This document shows positions 17,199 to 25,846 of a stretch of DNA of 64,000 nucleotides, piece after piece. The position numbers and the translations under genes are program-made. Source of the DNA: Mycolicibacterium sp. (GTDB lineage: Bacteria > Actinomycetota > Actinomycetes > Mycobacteriales > Mycobacteriaceae); contig JACJWN010000006.1 of assembly GCA_020637165.1 (NCBI GenBank), positions 124,001-188,000 of the forward strand, written 5' to 3'. Under the pieces are notes generated by a model. It did no database searches. It saw only the letters and a list, made by a program, of their open reading frames with translations, and was not told the origin of the DNA. Each line of letters opens with the position of its first letter. The stretch's first letter is position 1.

Positions 17199-17382
17199 AC
17201 CAACCGCCTAATCGCGTGCAAGGGCGCCGACGAAGATTGTGCTTCCGTGCCCGGTGAGGCGCACTGCAGCATCTGAACGACGTGCGCTTCTGGGGAGCCA
17301 TCACGTGGCACCGACAGCCCTTGGATGTCAGATATCGCGAATAGCCTCAGCCCTGAGGTGCATATCTGGGAGGGGAGTTGCG

Positions 17383-18306
17383 ATGTCAGGCGGCATTTCG
17401 CGTCAACGACTGACCGGTGGGTCCCGAGTCAGCCTGATCGCCGGGATCGTGCTGTTGCTGTTCGGTGTGGTCGGCGGTTCCTGGCTTTTGGCGACGGTCG
17501 GGCTGGCATTGCTGATCGGTGCCGGGGTCACCTGGTACTCCGCACACCGATCCGCCGACGCCCTGGAGCAGCCGTGGCCTTTCCCACCCGACTACCGCAC
17601 CCGGGCCGAAGCCCTGGCACGACCGATCGACCCCACACCGCAGCGCCTGCTTCCCCCCGATGAGAAGTCGAAGTTGATCGCCCGGGTCGAGACCACCCCG
17701 GAGGGATTGTCGCGACTGATCGCCGAGAAGCCCCCCGCCTGGCCGTGGGCGGTGTTCACCTCGGTGCTGGTGCAGCGCCGCAACGCCCTGCAGGCGCGGT
17801 TGCGGCACGTCGTCTCCGGCTACCAACCCCATTCCGGTATTCCGGCGCTGTCCGGTGCGGCCTACTCCCAACTAGGCCACCATGTTCTGAGGACGATCCT
17901 GGACACCGTCACGCAGCTGGAAGGATTCATGCTCAGCCCCGCCTTCACGGGGACCTTGGGAACCGACGAGGACAGTGCCGACGCCGACGCGATAGCGGGT
18001 CTGGCCAACCGACTGATGGACTACCACCAAACCTTTCTCACCGAGGCCGAGACCTGCCTGCAGACCCCGGTGGAACCGGAGGCCCGTGTCTTCGTCCAGG
18101 ATCTGGGCGCGTTGGCCCTGGCGCCGCTGGTCGGGTTCGACCAATTCATTCTCACCATGTGTTCGCGGATCGGCGAGGCCCAAGACCTGCTCCCCTACGC
18201 CAGCTCCGGTGATGTCGTCGGGCTCGACGAGGTAGGCCTGACCATAGACGCGCCGGACGGCCTCTTCGATCGTTTCGGGGCCCACGTCAAGCGATTCACC
18301 GAATAG
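17383..18306 (+). CDS. Membrane protein of unknown function
   Basis: A 307-residue protein. The ATG at 17383 is preferred because GGGAGGGGAG lies 6-15 bases upstream. Two adjacent hydrophobic helices (about residues 13-30 and 33-50) form a hairpin anchor. The remaining 250 residues are helical, soluble and probably cytosolic, with an EKPPAWPWAVF segment and a DLGALALAPLVGFDQFI segment. No family was recognised. It lies 184 bases after the PKS operon and may be transcribed separately. Confidence 0.7.
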   Translation: MSGGISRQRLTGGSRVSLIAGIVLLLFGVVGGSWLLATVGLALLIGAGVTWYSAHRSADALEQPWPFPPDYRTRAEALARPIDPTPQRLLPPDEKSKLIARVETTPEGLSRLIAEKPPAWPWAVFTSVLVQRRNALQARLRHVVSGYQPHSGIPALSGAAYSQLGHHVLRTILDTVTQLEGFMLSPAFTGTLGTDEDSADADAIAGLANRLMDYHQTFLTEAETCLQTPVEPEARVFVQDLGALALAPLVGFDQFILTMCSRIGEAQDLLPYASSGDVVGLDEVGLTIDAPDGLFDRFGAHVKRFTE

Positions 18307-18447
18307 CCGGACGCGGGCGATCGACGGCGGAACCGTGACGGCCGGGGAGCTTCTGTTGATCGGCGCAGGTTGTGGTGGTGGCGTTGGGGTTGAACCTCAC
18401 CCTGACGATGCTGGTGGCCCATACACCGGCTAGCTGAGCGCCAGCCC

Positions 18448-18897
18448 TCACTCACATCCGCCGGGGCATGCACTTTCGCCGAAACCCAACCCACACCCCA
18501 CGTTGCCAGGTCCGCACTGTTCCGGCCTTAGGGGAGCCGGGCCGAAACCATTGCCGAAACCATCTACGTTTCCTTCTGTCGAGTTGTTTGGGGTTGGCGA
18601 GGTTGGCGCTTCCGTCGGCGCTGCGGAGGTTGAAACGCACGACCCCGCCTGATCGAATTCGTACCCTTCCCCGCACGTGTTCGCCGAAAGATTCGGCGGC
18701 AGAACGGCTGGTCCACCGGCTCCCGAAGCGGGCTGTTCCTGGCCTTGTTGTGGAGCCGAAACGCACTGACCCGTTTGGTCGAGGGTGTATCCCGACGCGC
18801 ACTCGTCCGCTGCAGCAGCTGTCGGCAGCGCAACGGCCGTCAGGGACGCCAGAACCAAACCGGCCGCACCAACGGACAAATGCCTTCCGATTCGCAT
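18448..18897 (-). CDS. Small secreted Cys-containing protein with two repeats
   Basis: A 149-residue exported protein. The ATG at 18897 gives a standard signal peptide (MRIGRHLSVGAAGLVLASL... cleavage after AAA). The mature part has two copies of a Cys motif, C-x-x-GY-x-x-D-x-x-G-x-CVS, separated by a Gln/Pro/Ala-rich linker. It ends in a Gly/Cys-rich tail (CGPGNVGCGLGF...CPGGCE). The paired Cys probably form disulfides outside the cell. Function is unknown; proteins of this style are common in mycobacteria. Confidence 0.72.
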   Translation of the reverse strand: MRIGRHLSVGAAGLVLASLTAVALPTAAAADECASGYTLDQTGQCVSAPQQGQEQPASGAGGPAVLPPNLSANTCGEGYEFDQAGSCVSTSAAPTEAPTSPTPNNSTEGNVDGFGNGFGPAPLRPEQCGPGNVGCGLGFGESACPGGCE

Positions 18898-19028
18898 GGG
18901 CGTCCTTCCTGCCGAGTGGAGGCGACGATACCGCCGGGAGGGCGTCGGATGGCCGTGATGCCCCAAGCCTGAGGGCCCGACTCGCGCGTCAGAAAGACCG
19001 TGTGGCGACGCAGAGCGGAAGTTCGCCG

Positions 19029-19403
19029 TTACGGCTTGTGCGACGCTTCTGGGCCCTGAACCGTCATCGCCGCGAAGACAGTCAGCAAGGCCGCAGCCGG
19101 AAGGGCATTGACGAGCTTGTCACGCGCGCGAACATGGGCTCCGACCGCGAGCACGAAGTACAGCGTCAGCATCGCCGTGGTCAGCCTCGCAAGCCCGGGG
19201 AACCACCGCACCGATAGCAGCCCTAAGGCGGCCGCGCCCTTGATCGGTGGCAATACTCGCCGAACATTGTCCGGGCAGCCGACCGCGTCGAGGCTCTTCT
19301 TGATCGGCGGTACTTGGGCCGCGCAGGCCAGGGCATCCGCCGCTTGGAAGGCAGCGAGCCCGGCGTAGGTCTTCGGTGAGGTTAAAACGCCCATATCTGA
19401 CAT
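19029..19403 (-). CDS. DoxX-like membrane protein
   Basis: A 124-residue integral membrane protein with three to four hydrophobic helices. The order (a first helix with AFQAADALACA, then IKKSLDAVG, then IKGAAALGLLSV and a final TLYFVLAVGAH) matches the small DoxX-like family in actinobacteria. Function is not known; some relatives take part in redox balance at the membrane. It stands alone. Confidence 0.72.
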   Translation of the reverse strand: MSDMGVLTSPKTYAGLAAFQAADALACAAQVPPIKKSLDAVGCPDNVRRVLPPIKGAAALGLLSVRWFPGLARLTTAMLTLYFVLAVGAHVRARDKLVNALPAAALLTVFAAMTVQGPEASHKP

Positions 19404-19552
19404 CCCATCGACTGAGCCCGACCTGAGCTCAGGCTAGCAATCGCCGGTGCTCGCCGGGCCGATACCGCACCATGCCGGCGGGAGGGATGAGGCGGCGTTT
19501 TTGTCGGACCCGGCAGGTAAGAAAGAGGTCGATCACAGCAAAAAAGGGGGGC

Positions 19553-19858
19553 ATGGTGTCAGCAACGCATGATCGACGGGGAATCAGTCGACAGGGAACC
19601 AAGAGCCGTGAGCAGCGGCGGCGCCGGCCGAAACGCAACTGGCCGATCTGCACGCACACCGGCAAGCAACGGCTGGGCGAACGCAAGGACACCAAGATCG
19701 CACTGGAGGCGGCCCGGCACCATCGTGCTCATGCCGAGATGAACGGACTGCCGTCGACGTGGGCGGTTCGCCGCGGCTACCCCTGCGACTACTGCCGTGG
19801 TTGGCATCTGACCACCATCGAGGCTTGGGACGAGAACTTCCACACTCACCAGGAATAG
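19553..19858 (+). CDS. Small basic protein with a Cys/His cluster
   Basis: A 101-residue, Arg/Lys-rich protein. The ATG at 19553 follows an AAAAAGGGGGG ribosome-binding stretch; earlier in-frame codons look less plausible. The C-terminal half carries CTHTGKQ and YPCDYCRGWHLT, a possible zinc knuckle also seen in small unannotated actinobacterial proteins. The basic N-terminus and metal-binding end suggest a nucleic-acid contact. This is an inference and no named family was recognised. Confidence 0.6.
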   Translation: MVSATHDRRGISRQGTKSREQRRRRPKRNWPICTHTGKQRLGERKDTKIALEAARHHRAHAEMNGLPSTWAVRRGYPCDYCRGWHLTTIEAWDENFHTHQE

Positions 19859-19926
19859 GGGCCAGCAATCAAGCGCGACTTCGACTTTCGTGCGCACGAA
19901 GTCGGCGTCGTCCACGGGAGGCCGCC

Positions 19927-20106
19927 GTCATCAAACTTCTCGAACCACGCTCGCCGTACCGCCCGTGGCAGACCGATGGATCACTCGCCCCCGGGCAGGC
20001 GGTGGTCGTCGTACTCGACACCGACCCGCAATTGGTGCTCACCGCCGCAGGGGTGATCGGCCCCGAGGGCGACATCGACCACGCGCTGGCCACGATCCCC
20101 AGGTAG
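19927..20106 (+). other. Short unexplained open frame without a start codon
   Basis: A 59-codon frame reads IKLLEPRSPYRPW... GQAVVVVLDTDPQLVL... and ends at TAG 20104-20106. The residue pattern looks protein-like, but no ATG, GTG or TTG precedes it in a sensible place. It may be the end of a lost gene or chance. Confidence 0.2.
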
Positions 20107-20406
20107 CGGCCCAGGTGTTCGACAGATACATCCCGCCATGTTGGCGGGCCGCACCACCCTCGCCGCCGGACGCATTCTGCCGGCGAGTGAGGGCAGATGC
20201 ACGGGATGCGACCGCCACATCGATCGCTAGCACTATGGATGCGCGATGTCCCCTCCCCCGGGGCTCGAACGGCAACGGAGCCGGAGACCACTACGCAAGT
20301 GCCCGCCTCCGCGCGACAACCTCCCCCCAGGCCTCCGCGGCCGCCGTACAGAGCGGGGTTGTCGATGGGAGCTGGGCAGAAATGTTGGTGGCCGTGGACG
20401 GCCACC
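20107..20406. other. About 300 bases with no supported gene
   Basis: Only overlapping low-quality frames are present. A stretch near 20248-20285 contains GGGGCTCGAAC, which recalls a tRNA T-arm, but no acceptor or anticodon stem can be drawn around it. Confidence 0.4.
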
Positions 20407-20697
20407 TCACGGCATACGAGAGCGCCGTACCCACACCGCATACAGCGGGTCGCCCGGCCACGGCGTCGGCCGCTGCTCGGCGCGGGGCTCGTCCCAACCG
20501 ATTGAGCGGCGGAAGTACTCAGCCACCAGCCGCACGTGGAACCCGTCGTCGGTGGCCAGCCAGCCCCGGATCGCCTTGGTCGGGAAACACCGGTTGGAGA
20601 ACGTGCACACGAACGGCGCGCCGGGCCGCAGCACCCGGGCCACCTCGTCGAAGACCTCCAGGGGCCGGACCAGGTAGTCGACCGACACCGTGCACAT
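20407..20697 (-). pseudogene. C-terminal remnant of a class I methyltransferase
   Basis: The 96-codon frame reads MCTVSVDYLVRPLEVFDEVARVLRPG, the region just after the SAM-binding motifs in Methyltransf_11-type enzymes, and continues to a normal end (DPLYAVW). The N-terminal Rossmann part with the glycine-rich SAM motif is missing: an in-frame stop lies only about 24 bases upstream of the first Met and the cutinase gene begins just beyond. It is therefore a truncated copy, presumably from a deletion at about 20,700. Confidence 0.6.
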
Positions 20698-20733
20698 CGC
20701 CCCGAGACCGGTGCCCGGCTACTGTCCGCGGTG

Positions 20734-21399
20734 ATGCTGAGCCGAATGTTGATCCACGGCGGTGTGTCCGGTGTGGCCGCGGCAGCCATCGCCGCCGGAC
20801 TCCCCGCTCCGCACGTCGCCGCCGATCCCGGAACGTGCCCGGACGTCGAGGTGATCTTCGCCCGCGGCACCGGTGAGCCGGCAGGGCTGGGTGTCGTGGG
20901 GCAGGCCTTCGTCGAGGCGCTCGCGCAGCGACTGAACGGCCGCACCGTGGATGCGTACGCAGTGAACTACCCGGCGGACTTCGATTTCCTTGCCGCCGAC
21001 GAAGGCGCCGAGGATGCCGCCGCGCGGATCGCCACCGTCGCCGCCCGGTGCCAGGACACCAAGCTCGTACTCGGTGGCTACTCGCAGGGCGCGGCCGTCA
21101 TCGACATGCTGGCCGACGTGGGGCCGCTCGGCCCGGAGATCGGCGGTATCGGCTCCGCTCCCCCGCTGTCGGCGCCGTTCGCCGACAAGATCAGCGCCGT
21201 GGCGGTGTTCGGCAATCCCGCGGATCGATTCGGCACACCGCTGTCGGATACCGGTTCCTTCGCCGGCAGGGCGATCGACCTGTGCAACTCCGCCGATCCG
21301 ATCTGCTCCCCGGAAGGCAACACCATGACGGCCCATGAGCAGTACCAGTTCGCGCCGTCTGACCAGGTTGCCGCCGACTTCGTGGCCGCCAGGTTGTAG
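20734..21399 (+). CDS. Secreted cutinase family esterase
   Basis: A 221-residue exported serine esterase. The signal peptide covers about residues 1-30 (cleavage after HVAA). The catalytic triad is visible: Ser117 in GGYSQGA, Asp in CNSADPIC and His in TAHEQY. Cys35/Cys106 and the CNSADPIC pair match the two disulfides of the family, and EVIFARGTGEP is the typical oxyanion segment. Mycobacterial cutinase-like proteins act as extracellular lipases, phospholipases or polyesterases. The ATG at 20734 was chosen; GTG 20731 is an alternative. It stands alone. Confidence 0.9.
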   Translation: MLSRMLIHGGVSGVAAAAIAAGLPAPHVAADPGTCPDVEVIFARGTGEPAGLGVVGQAFVEALAQRLNGRTVDAYAVNYPADFDFLAADEGAEDAAARIATVAARCQDTKLVLGGYSQGAAVIDMLADVGPLGPEIGGIGSAPPLSAPFADKISAVAVFGNPADRFGTPLSDTGSFAGRAIDLCNSADPICSPEGNTMTAHEQYQFAPSDQVAADFVAARL

Positions 21400-21404
21400 C
21401 CGGA

Positions 21405-21818
21405 TCACCCCGTTCGCAGCGAGGATTCGTCCAACTCGATTCCGATCACCTCGGCGACACGGTAGAGATCGGCGTCCCAGGCCAACAGCGCCAGACCGCG
21501 CCGGTGCGCGACGGCCGCGATCAGACAGTCGACCATCCCGCGAGGGGTGACGCCCGCGGCGCGGCACCGACGGTAGATGCGCGCGGCGGCGTCGAAATCG
21601 GACACCACATCCAGGTGCGCCAGCTCGAATCTCAGCAGCAGCCGCCGCAGATCGCGCTCTCGGGCATCACTGCGGGCACCGGCAACCACCTCCATCAGCA
21701 CCGGCTCGGTGAACATCAGCGGCCCGTCGGTGGAGATCAACTCAACGATGCGCTGATCGGCGGCGCTGCCGGTGGCTCTGTCGTACTCCACCCACGCCGA
21801 GGTGTCGGCCAGGATCAC
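21405..21818 (-). CDS. vapC: VapC family PIN-domain toxin
   Basis: A 137-residue PIN-domain ribonuclease of the subgroup with MILADTSAWVEY at the start. Acidic ligands Asp5, Glu43 (VLMEVVAG), Asp97 (MVDCLIAA) and Asp115/Asp117 (AWDADL) are all present, so it should be active. It starts with GTG at 21818, overlapping the antitoxin stop by four bases (GTGA). Its stop lies 3 bases from the end of the convergent cutinase gene. Confidence 0.93.
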   Translation of the reverse strand: MILADTSAWVEYDRATGSAADQRIVELISTDGPLMFTEPVLMEVVAGARSDARERDLRRLLLRFELAHLDVVSDFDAAARIYRRCRAAGVTPRGMVDCLIAAVAHRRGLALLAWDADLYRVAEVIGIELDESSLRTG

Positions 21819-22015
21819 GCGGGACCGATGTCGGGGACCTCGCCTATCGCGTGGGCACCCCGCATCGCCAGCGCCTCCTCGCGACTCATCGGCTGGCCGG
21901 CGAGATGTCGCAGCGCGAGGTCCACCGCCTCGGTCTTCGTGTGGAGCCCGTAGCGTGCCTTTATCGCCTCGACGTAGCGGTCCTCGATCTCGATATTGGT
22001 GCGCGTCCGGCCCAT
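21815..22015 (-). CDS. vapB: VapB-type antitoxin
   Basis: A 66-residue ribbon-helix-helix type antitoxin. It starts with RTRTNIEIEDRYVEAIKARYGLHTKTEAVDLALRHL, the VapB DNA-binding and dimer region, and ends in a short acidic toxin-binding tail. It is the first gene of the pair. The leader (about 22016-22034) carries short GTGTA/GTAAG repeats near the start that may be an operator, but the pattern is weak. Confidence 0.9.
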   Translation of the reverse strand: MGRTRTNIEIEDRYVEAIKARYGLHTKTEAVDLALRHLAGQPMSREEALAMRGAHAIGEVPDIGPA

Positions 22016-22215
22016 ACACGTACCTTACACCTTCGGGGCCGATCCGAGGCCCATCGTGATCCCACACCGGCCTGAGTTGTGGAGTTTGGGGGCCCGGGGA
22101 CCGCGAAGCCCAGATCGGCCGGACGTGGCACCGCACCTCGTGGCCCTGGTCGAATGGGAACTTGCCCCCCACCACGCCCGGATACCGGCCGCACAAGCGG
22201 CCCGAGACGCGATGT

Positions 22216-23466
22216 TCAGCTGTACAGCAGGTATCCGGCCCGGCTTGAGCGGAACTGGGCGGCCGCCCGGTCCCACTCCGCCAGCAGCGGCGCGAGTCGA
22301 TCGGCGTTGATCGCCTGGCGCACCCGATCTGATCCGGTGAGCGCGTCGATCGACGGCCCCCAGGCGAACTCCCCCGGATGCTGGTCGCGGATCGTGTCAA
22401 TGAGCACCAGCGCCGTGCTCACCGGCCGGTAGGCGAACCGGTCGGTGATGGCCAGCCGGACGGCAGGGATGGTCTGTCCGGGATATTTGGCGGCCGTCTG
22501 GTCGACCGGGACGGCGACGGCCTGGAAGGCGATGCCCGGCAGGCCCATCGCGTTCATCGTCGCGGCCACCGCCGCGGCATCCAGCCACGGCGCCCCGATC
22601 TGCTCGAAGGGCCGGTCGGTGCCGCGGCCCTCCGAGAGGTTGGTGCCCTCGAAATACACGGTGCCGGGGTAGCTCGCCACCGCCGCCAGCGACCGCAGGT
22701 TGGGTGACGGGTTCACCCAGGGCAGACCCGTCTGGTCGAACCACTGCGCGCGGCGCCAGCCCTGCGCCGGAATGACGGTGAGGTCCGCGCCGATCCCCTG
22801 TTGCCGGTTGAACAGCACGGCCAGCTCGCCGACGGTCATTCCGTGCCGCGCGGGAATCGGGTACATGCCGATGAACGACGCATAGGCCGGGTCCAGCAGG
22901 GCGCCTTCCACGATCTCGCCGCCGATCGGATTCGGCCGGTCGAGAACGACGAACGGAATACCCTTGCGTGCTGCGGCCTGCATCGCCAGCGCCATGGTCG
23001 ACACGTACGTCCAGGTGCGTCCGCCGACCTCCTGCAGGTCGTAGACCAGGACGTCGACGTCCTTCAGCATCGCCGGGGTCGGGCTGTGCCCTTGCGCCCC
23101 ATACAGCGAGTAGACCGGCACGCCGGTCTTCGCGTCGACACCGTCACCGACCGTGACACCGGCCTCGGCGGTGCCGCGGATACCGTGCTCGGGCGCCAGC
23201 AGGGCCACCAGGGTCAGATCGTCGCTCGCGGCGATCAGGTCGATGTCCGACCTGCCCGCCCGGTCGATTCCGGTGTTGTTGGTGATCAACCCGACCCGCT
23301 TGCCGCGCAGGCCATCCGGCACGTCAGCGAGGAAGACCTCGATGCCCGGAATCACGCCGCCCGCGGACGGAGCCGCCGACACCGTTGACGGTGCGCCACA
23401 CAGCACCATGACGCACGCCAGGACAACGCTCAGCATCAGCCGGTGGCCGGACCGTGAGACGGGCAT
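22216..23466 (-). CDS. namZ: NamZ-type exo-beta-N-acetylmuramidase (DUF1343)
   Basis: A 416-residue exported protein. The ATG at 23466 gives a signal peptide (MPVSRSGHRLMLSVVLACVM..., cleavage after STVSA). The mature part is a full DUF1343 domain: GLITNNTGI, LLAPEHGIRG, VYDLQEVGGRTWTYVST, DRPNPIGG, and NLSEGRGTDRPFEQIGAPW. DUF1343 proteins were identified as NamZ, which removes terminal N-acetylmuramic acid from peptidoglycan fragments. It probably acts outside the membrane in wall turnover. No other recycling genes are adjacent. A longer upstream reading exists, but those codons belong to a duplicated nuclease fragment. Confidence 0.88.
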   Translation of the reverse strand: MPVSRSGHRLMLSVVLACVMVLCGAPSTVSAAPSAGGVIPGIEVFLADVPDGLRGKRVGLITNNTGIDRAGRSDIDLIAASDDLTLVALLAPEHGIRGTAEAGVTVGDGVDAKTGVPVYSLYGAQGHSPTPAMLKDVDVLVYDLQEVGGRTWTYVSTMALAMQAAARKGIPFVVLDRPNPIGGEIVEGALLDPAYASFIGMYPIPARHGMTVGELAVLFNRQQGIGADLTVIPAQGWRRAQWFDQTGLPWVNPSPNLRSLAAVASYPGTVYFEGTNLSEGRGTDRPFEQIGAPWLDAAAVAATMNAMGLPGIAFQAVAVPVDQTAAKYPGQTIPAVRLAITDRFAYRPVSTALVLIDTIRDQHPGEFAWGPSIDALTGSDRVRQAINADRLAPLLAEWDRAAAQFRSSRAGYLLYS

Positions 23467-23540
23467 CCACGCACTGTATCGGTGGCCGGGCAGCGGGGAC
23501 CGGAAGGTAATGGTCGGCGCACGGCGTGCTCTGCCGGGAA

Positions 23541-23612
23541 GGCCGCGCATCTGCCGAATGCCGTCGCGGATCACCGCCTGGGCGGCAACGTCGGAGGCGC
23601 GTGCAGTCCCGG
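23541..23612 (-). pseudogene. Tail fragment duplicated from the TM0106-type nuclease gene
   Basis: On the minus strand this reads SDVAAQAVIRDGIRQM, matching the last 15 residues (SDVAAQAAIRDGIREMF) of the RecB-like nuclease encoded at 30278-31966, with high DNA identity over about 45 bases. The rest of the gene is absent. It is a leftover of a second copy or of a duplication 7 kb away. Confidence 0.6.
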
Positions 23613-23641
23613 CCGCCATTGCCGCACCCCGGCGGCCACCA

Positions 23642-23690
23642 AGTGAAGCTAATCTCCTCGACTGACTTCACTTAACGTCAGTAGTGAAGT
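23642..23690. promoter_or_regulatory. Threefold AGTGAAG motif, likely fic operator/promoter
   Basis: ACTTCACT (23665-23672) and AGTGAAGT (23683-23690) form a perfect 8-base inverted repeat with a 10-base spacer. A further AGTGAAG lies at 23642-23648. The block ends 12 bases before the GTG of the Fic gene, whose C-terminus has a winged-helix-like segment, so autoregulation is possible. Confidence 0.5.
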
Positions 23691-23702
23691 TAAGCTGACG
23701 GG

Positions 23703-24875
23703 GTGGCCTCACTTCGGCCGATCGCCTACGAGACCGTGCGCTGGGAGCCGCAAGCGCTCCTGCAAGGGACGGCTACCCGGCCCAGGTATGGCGCCTACCA
23801 CCCGGCGTTGCCCGCACGCATTGCCGACCTGACCCTGGATCTGCCACCGGCGGTTCACGCCGGCGCCGAAGCGGCCAGCCGCGAGATCGCTCGATTCGAT
23901 GCCGAACTCGGCAGTGAGATCGCACCGTTCTCCGCAGTGCTGCTGAGGTCGGAGTCCGCGGCCAGCTCGCAGATCGAGAACCTGACAGCGTCGGCGCGCG
24001 CGGTCGCCGAAGCGGAACTACCCGGGGGCACCGCCAAGCGCAACGCCGAGATGATCGTCGCCAACACCATGGCCATGCGCGCGGCGCTGGAGCTTTCCGC
24101 GCGAGTCGACGCCGAGGCCATCCTGGCGATGCACCGCGCGCTAATGGCCAACCAGCCCCGCCACACTCCCGGAAAGTTCCGAACGGAGCCGGTGTGGATC
24201 GGCGGTGGCACCACCCCCATCGGGGCGACGTTCGTCGGCCCACGTCACGAGTTGGTGCCCGGCGCGGTCGACGACCTCATCGCCTTCACCCAGCGCGACG
24301 ACATTTCCGCGCTACCCCAGATCGCGGTGGCTCATGCCCAGTTCGAGACCATCCATCCCTTCACGGACGGAAACGGGCGCACTGGCCGTGCCCTCGTGCA
24401 GGCCTTGCTGCGCAACAAAGGCCTCACCCGCCAAGTGACAGTGCCGGTTTCCGCCGGATTGCTCGCAGGCACCGACGCCTATTTCGACGCGCTGACGAGC
24501 TACCGCAGTGGTGACGCCGCCCCGATCATCGAACGCTTCACCGAAGCCAGCACCCTGGCGATCGCCAACGGCCGGCAGTTGATCGCCGAATTGCGAGGCA
24601 TCCGCGCGAACTGGAGCGACAGGATCAAGGCACGGTCGGACTCGGCCGTCTGGAAGGTCGCCGATCTACTGACCCGTCGACCCGTCGTCAATGCCGCACT
24701 GCTGGCTGAGGAATTGGGCATTGATTCCACCAACGCGCACCGCTACCTGACCCCGCTCGCCGAGGCGGGAATCCTCGTCGAAACGACGAGCAGAGCACGC
24801 AACCGCGTGTGGCGCTCGCCCGAGGTCCTCGTCGCGATCGACGCCTTCGCCGAACGCGCGGGAAAACGTGTCTGA
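23703..24875 (+). CDS. Fic family protein with N-terminal inhibitory helix and C-terminal HTH
   Basis: A 390-residue Fic protein, an enzyme family that usually transfers AMP from ATP to a Tyr, Thr or Ser of a target. The active-site loop [12 protein letters not shown] is intact at residues 218-229. The inhibitory motif SSQIENL (88-94) lies N-terminal to the Fic core, as in class II self-inhibited enzymes; its Glu blocks ATP binding. FVGP...L for the beta-hairpin target clamp is near 177. The C-terminal 90 residues ([31 protein letters not shown]) form a winged helix, which may bind the repeated motif just upstream. It starts with GTG at 23703. Confidence 0.92.
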   Translation: MASLRPIAYETVRWEPQALLQGTATRPRYGAYHPALPARIADLTLDLPPAVHAGAEAASREIARFDAELGSEIAPFSAVLLRSESAASSQIENLTASARAVAEAELPGGTAKRNAEMIVANTMAMRAALELSARVDAEAILAMHRALMANQPRHTPGKFRTEPVWIGGGTTPIGATFVGPRHELVPGAVDDLIAFTQRDDISALPQIAVAHAQFETIHPFTDGNGRTGRALVQALLRNKGLTRQVTVPVSAGLLAGTDAYFDALTSYRSGDAAPIIERFTEASTLAIANGRQLIAELRGIRANWSDRIKARSDSAVWKVADLLTRRPVVNAALLAEELGIDSTNAHRYLTPLAEAGILVETTSRARNRVWRSPEVLVAIDAFAERAGKRV

Positions 24876-25094
24876 TCGCCCGTCTAGCGACGACGAATGG
24901 CTGCTGACGTTCCGGGGGCGCTGAACTCGATGCACCGCTGGGGACGGAAAGAAGCGCATCGGGCCGGCGCTCCCCGATCGCGTCGCTGCCCGTCGGCACC
25001 TTTGTCGATCTCGTGGCAAACCGCCCCGGCCGACCACGCCTTTCAACCGGCGGACTACCCACAGTAGACTCCCCGTATTGCTGACACGACGACC

Positions 25095-25313
25095 GTGAAG
25101 GTCCAAACCAGCACTCGCGACCTGATTCTGGCGATCGGGGCTGCGCGGCGCCAAACCGCTGACCAGGTCATCGTGGCTGCTCTCGCGGCGATGCGGCGGG
25201 ATCAACGTCGGCAAGTCGCTGCCGCAGAGGCGCGGGCGATCAACGATGACCCCACCGATCTGGAAGAAATCCGGGCGATCCGACAGGATCGGGCCGCGCT
25301 GCATGAGGGGTGA
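25095..25313 (+). CDS. Antitoxin paired with the MazF-like toxin
   Basis: A 72-residue protein, GTG start. MKVQTSTRDLILAIGAARRQTADQVIVAALAAMRRDQRR looks like a short RHH/MazE-type DNA-binding start followed by an acidic helix (DDPTDLEEIRAIRQDRAAL), the usual toxin-covering tail. It overlaps the start of the mazF-like gene by 11 bases. Identification as the antitoxin rests mainly on position and size. Confidence 0.75.
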   Translation: MKVQTSTRDLILAIGAARRQTADQVIVAALAAMRRDQRRQVAAAEARAINDDPTDLEEIRAIRQDRAALHEG

Positions 25314-25608
25314 GGTCTATAGGCTGCCGGCACGAGACAAGGGCCACGAGCAACGGGGCCGCCGGTTCGCCGTCGTCCTGCAACCGGATTGGCTCGCCCT
25401 GAGCACGTGGATCATCGCCTTCACCAGCACCCGCGCTCGCCAGACCAGCTTCCGGCCACCGTTGATCATCGAGGATCAGCAGACCCTGGTCATGTGCGAT
25501 CAAATCGACACCGTCGATCTGCGCCGCCTCACCGATCCGGTCGGCTTCTTGACGCGCGAGGAGATGCGCCGGATCGATGAAGCACTGACGCTGGTCTTGG
25601 ATCTATAG
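25303..25608 (+). CDS. mazF: MazF/PemK-type endoribonuclease toxin
   Basis: A 101-residue toxin of the CcdB/MazF fold. MRGEVYRLPA, then GRRFAVVLQPD, WIIAFTSTRA, LVMCDQIDTVDLRRL and a terminal EEMRRIDEALTLVL are all in the MazF order; Arg and Thr/Ser of the active site are present (RRFAVVLQ, FTSTRA). It would cut single-stranded RNA at a short sequence. The ATG at 25303 was chosen over an earlier in-frame ATG because it fits the family start and overlaps the antitoxin end. Confidence 0.9.
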   Translation: MRGEVYRLPARDKGHEQRGRRFAVVLQPDWLALSTWIIAFTSTRARQTSFRPPLIIEDQQTLVMCDQIDTVDLRRLTDPVGFLTREEMRRIDEALTLVLDL

Positions 25609-25613
25609 GCCCT

Positions 25614-25846
25614 TTCGCCTGGACACCCGAGCTCGAGGCGCTGGGCTGCGGCAGCCATTGCCCCCTGCCACGCCGCCGGGGCCACCGTTACCCTCCACGC
25701 CCCGCCCGCGGCGTCGGAAGTCGCTGCGCTGCAAATGGTTCGCAGGCCAAGCAGTGCTGCTGACGCGGTCAGCGTGCACGCCGACGCGGCGGGAATTGCG
25801 GGTCAAACCCGACCACAACGTCGATCGCGGCGGCTAGGAAAGAGAC
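25614..25846 (+). other. Possible decayed coding stretch upstream of the DUF3556 gene
   Basis: Two frames, shifted near 25650, read PFAWTPELEALG and then IAPCHAAGATVTLHAPPAASEVAALQMV...AVSVHADAAGIAGQTR. The Ala-rich pattern resembles PE/ESX-type small proteins. No start codon is visible and the frame changes, so this is at most a remnant. Confidence 0.2.

Noticed and set aside
20246-20290. tRNA-like T-arm (GGGGCTCGAAC) on the plus strand
   Set aside because: No matching T-stem, acceptor stem or anticodon arm could be drawn on either strand.
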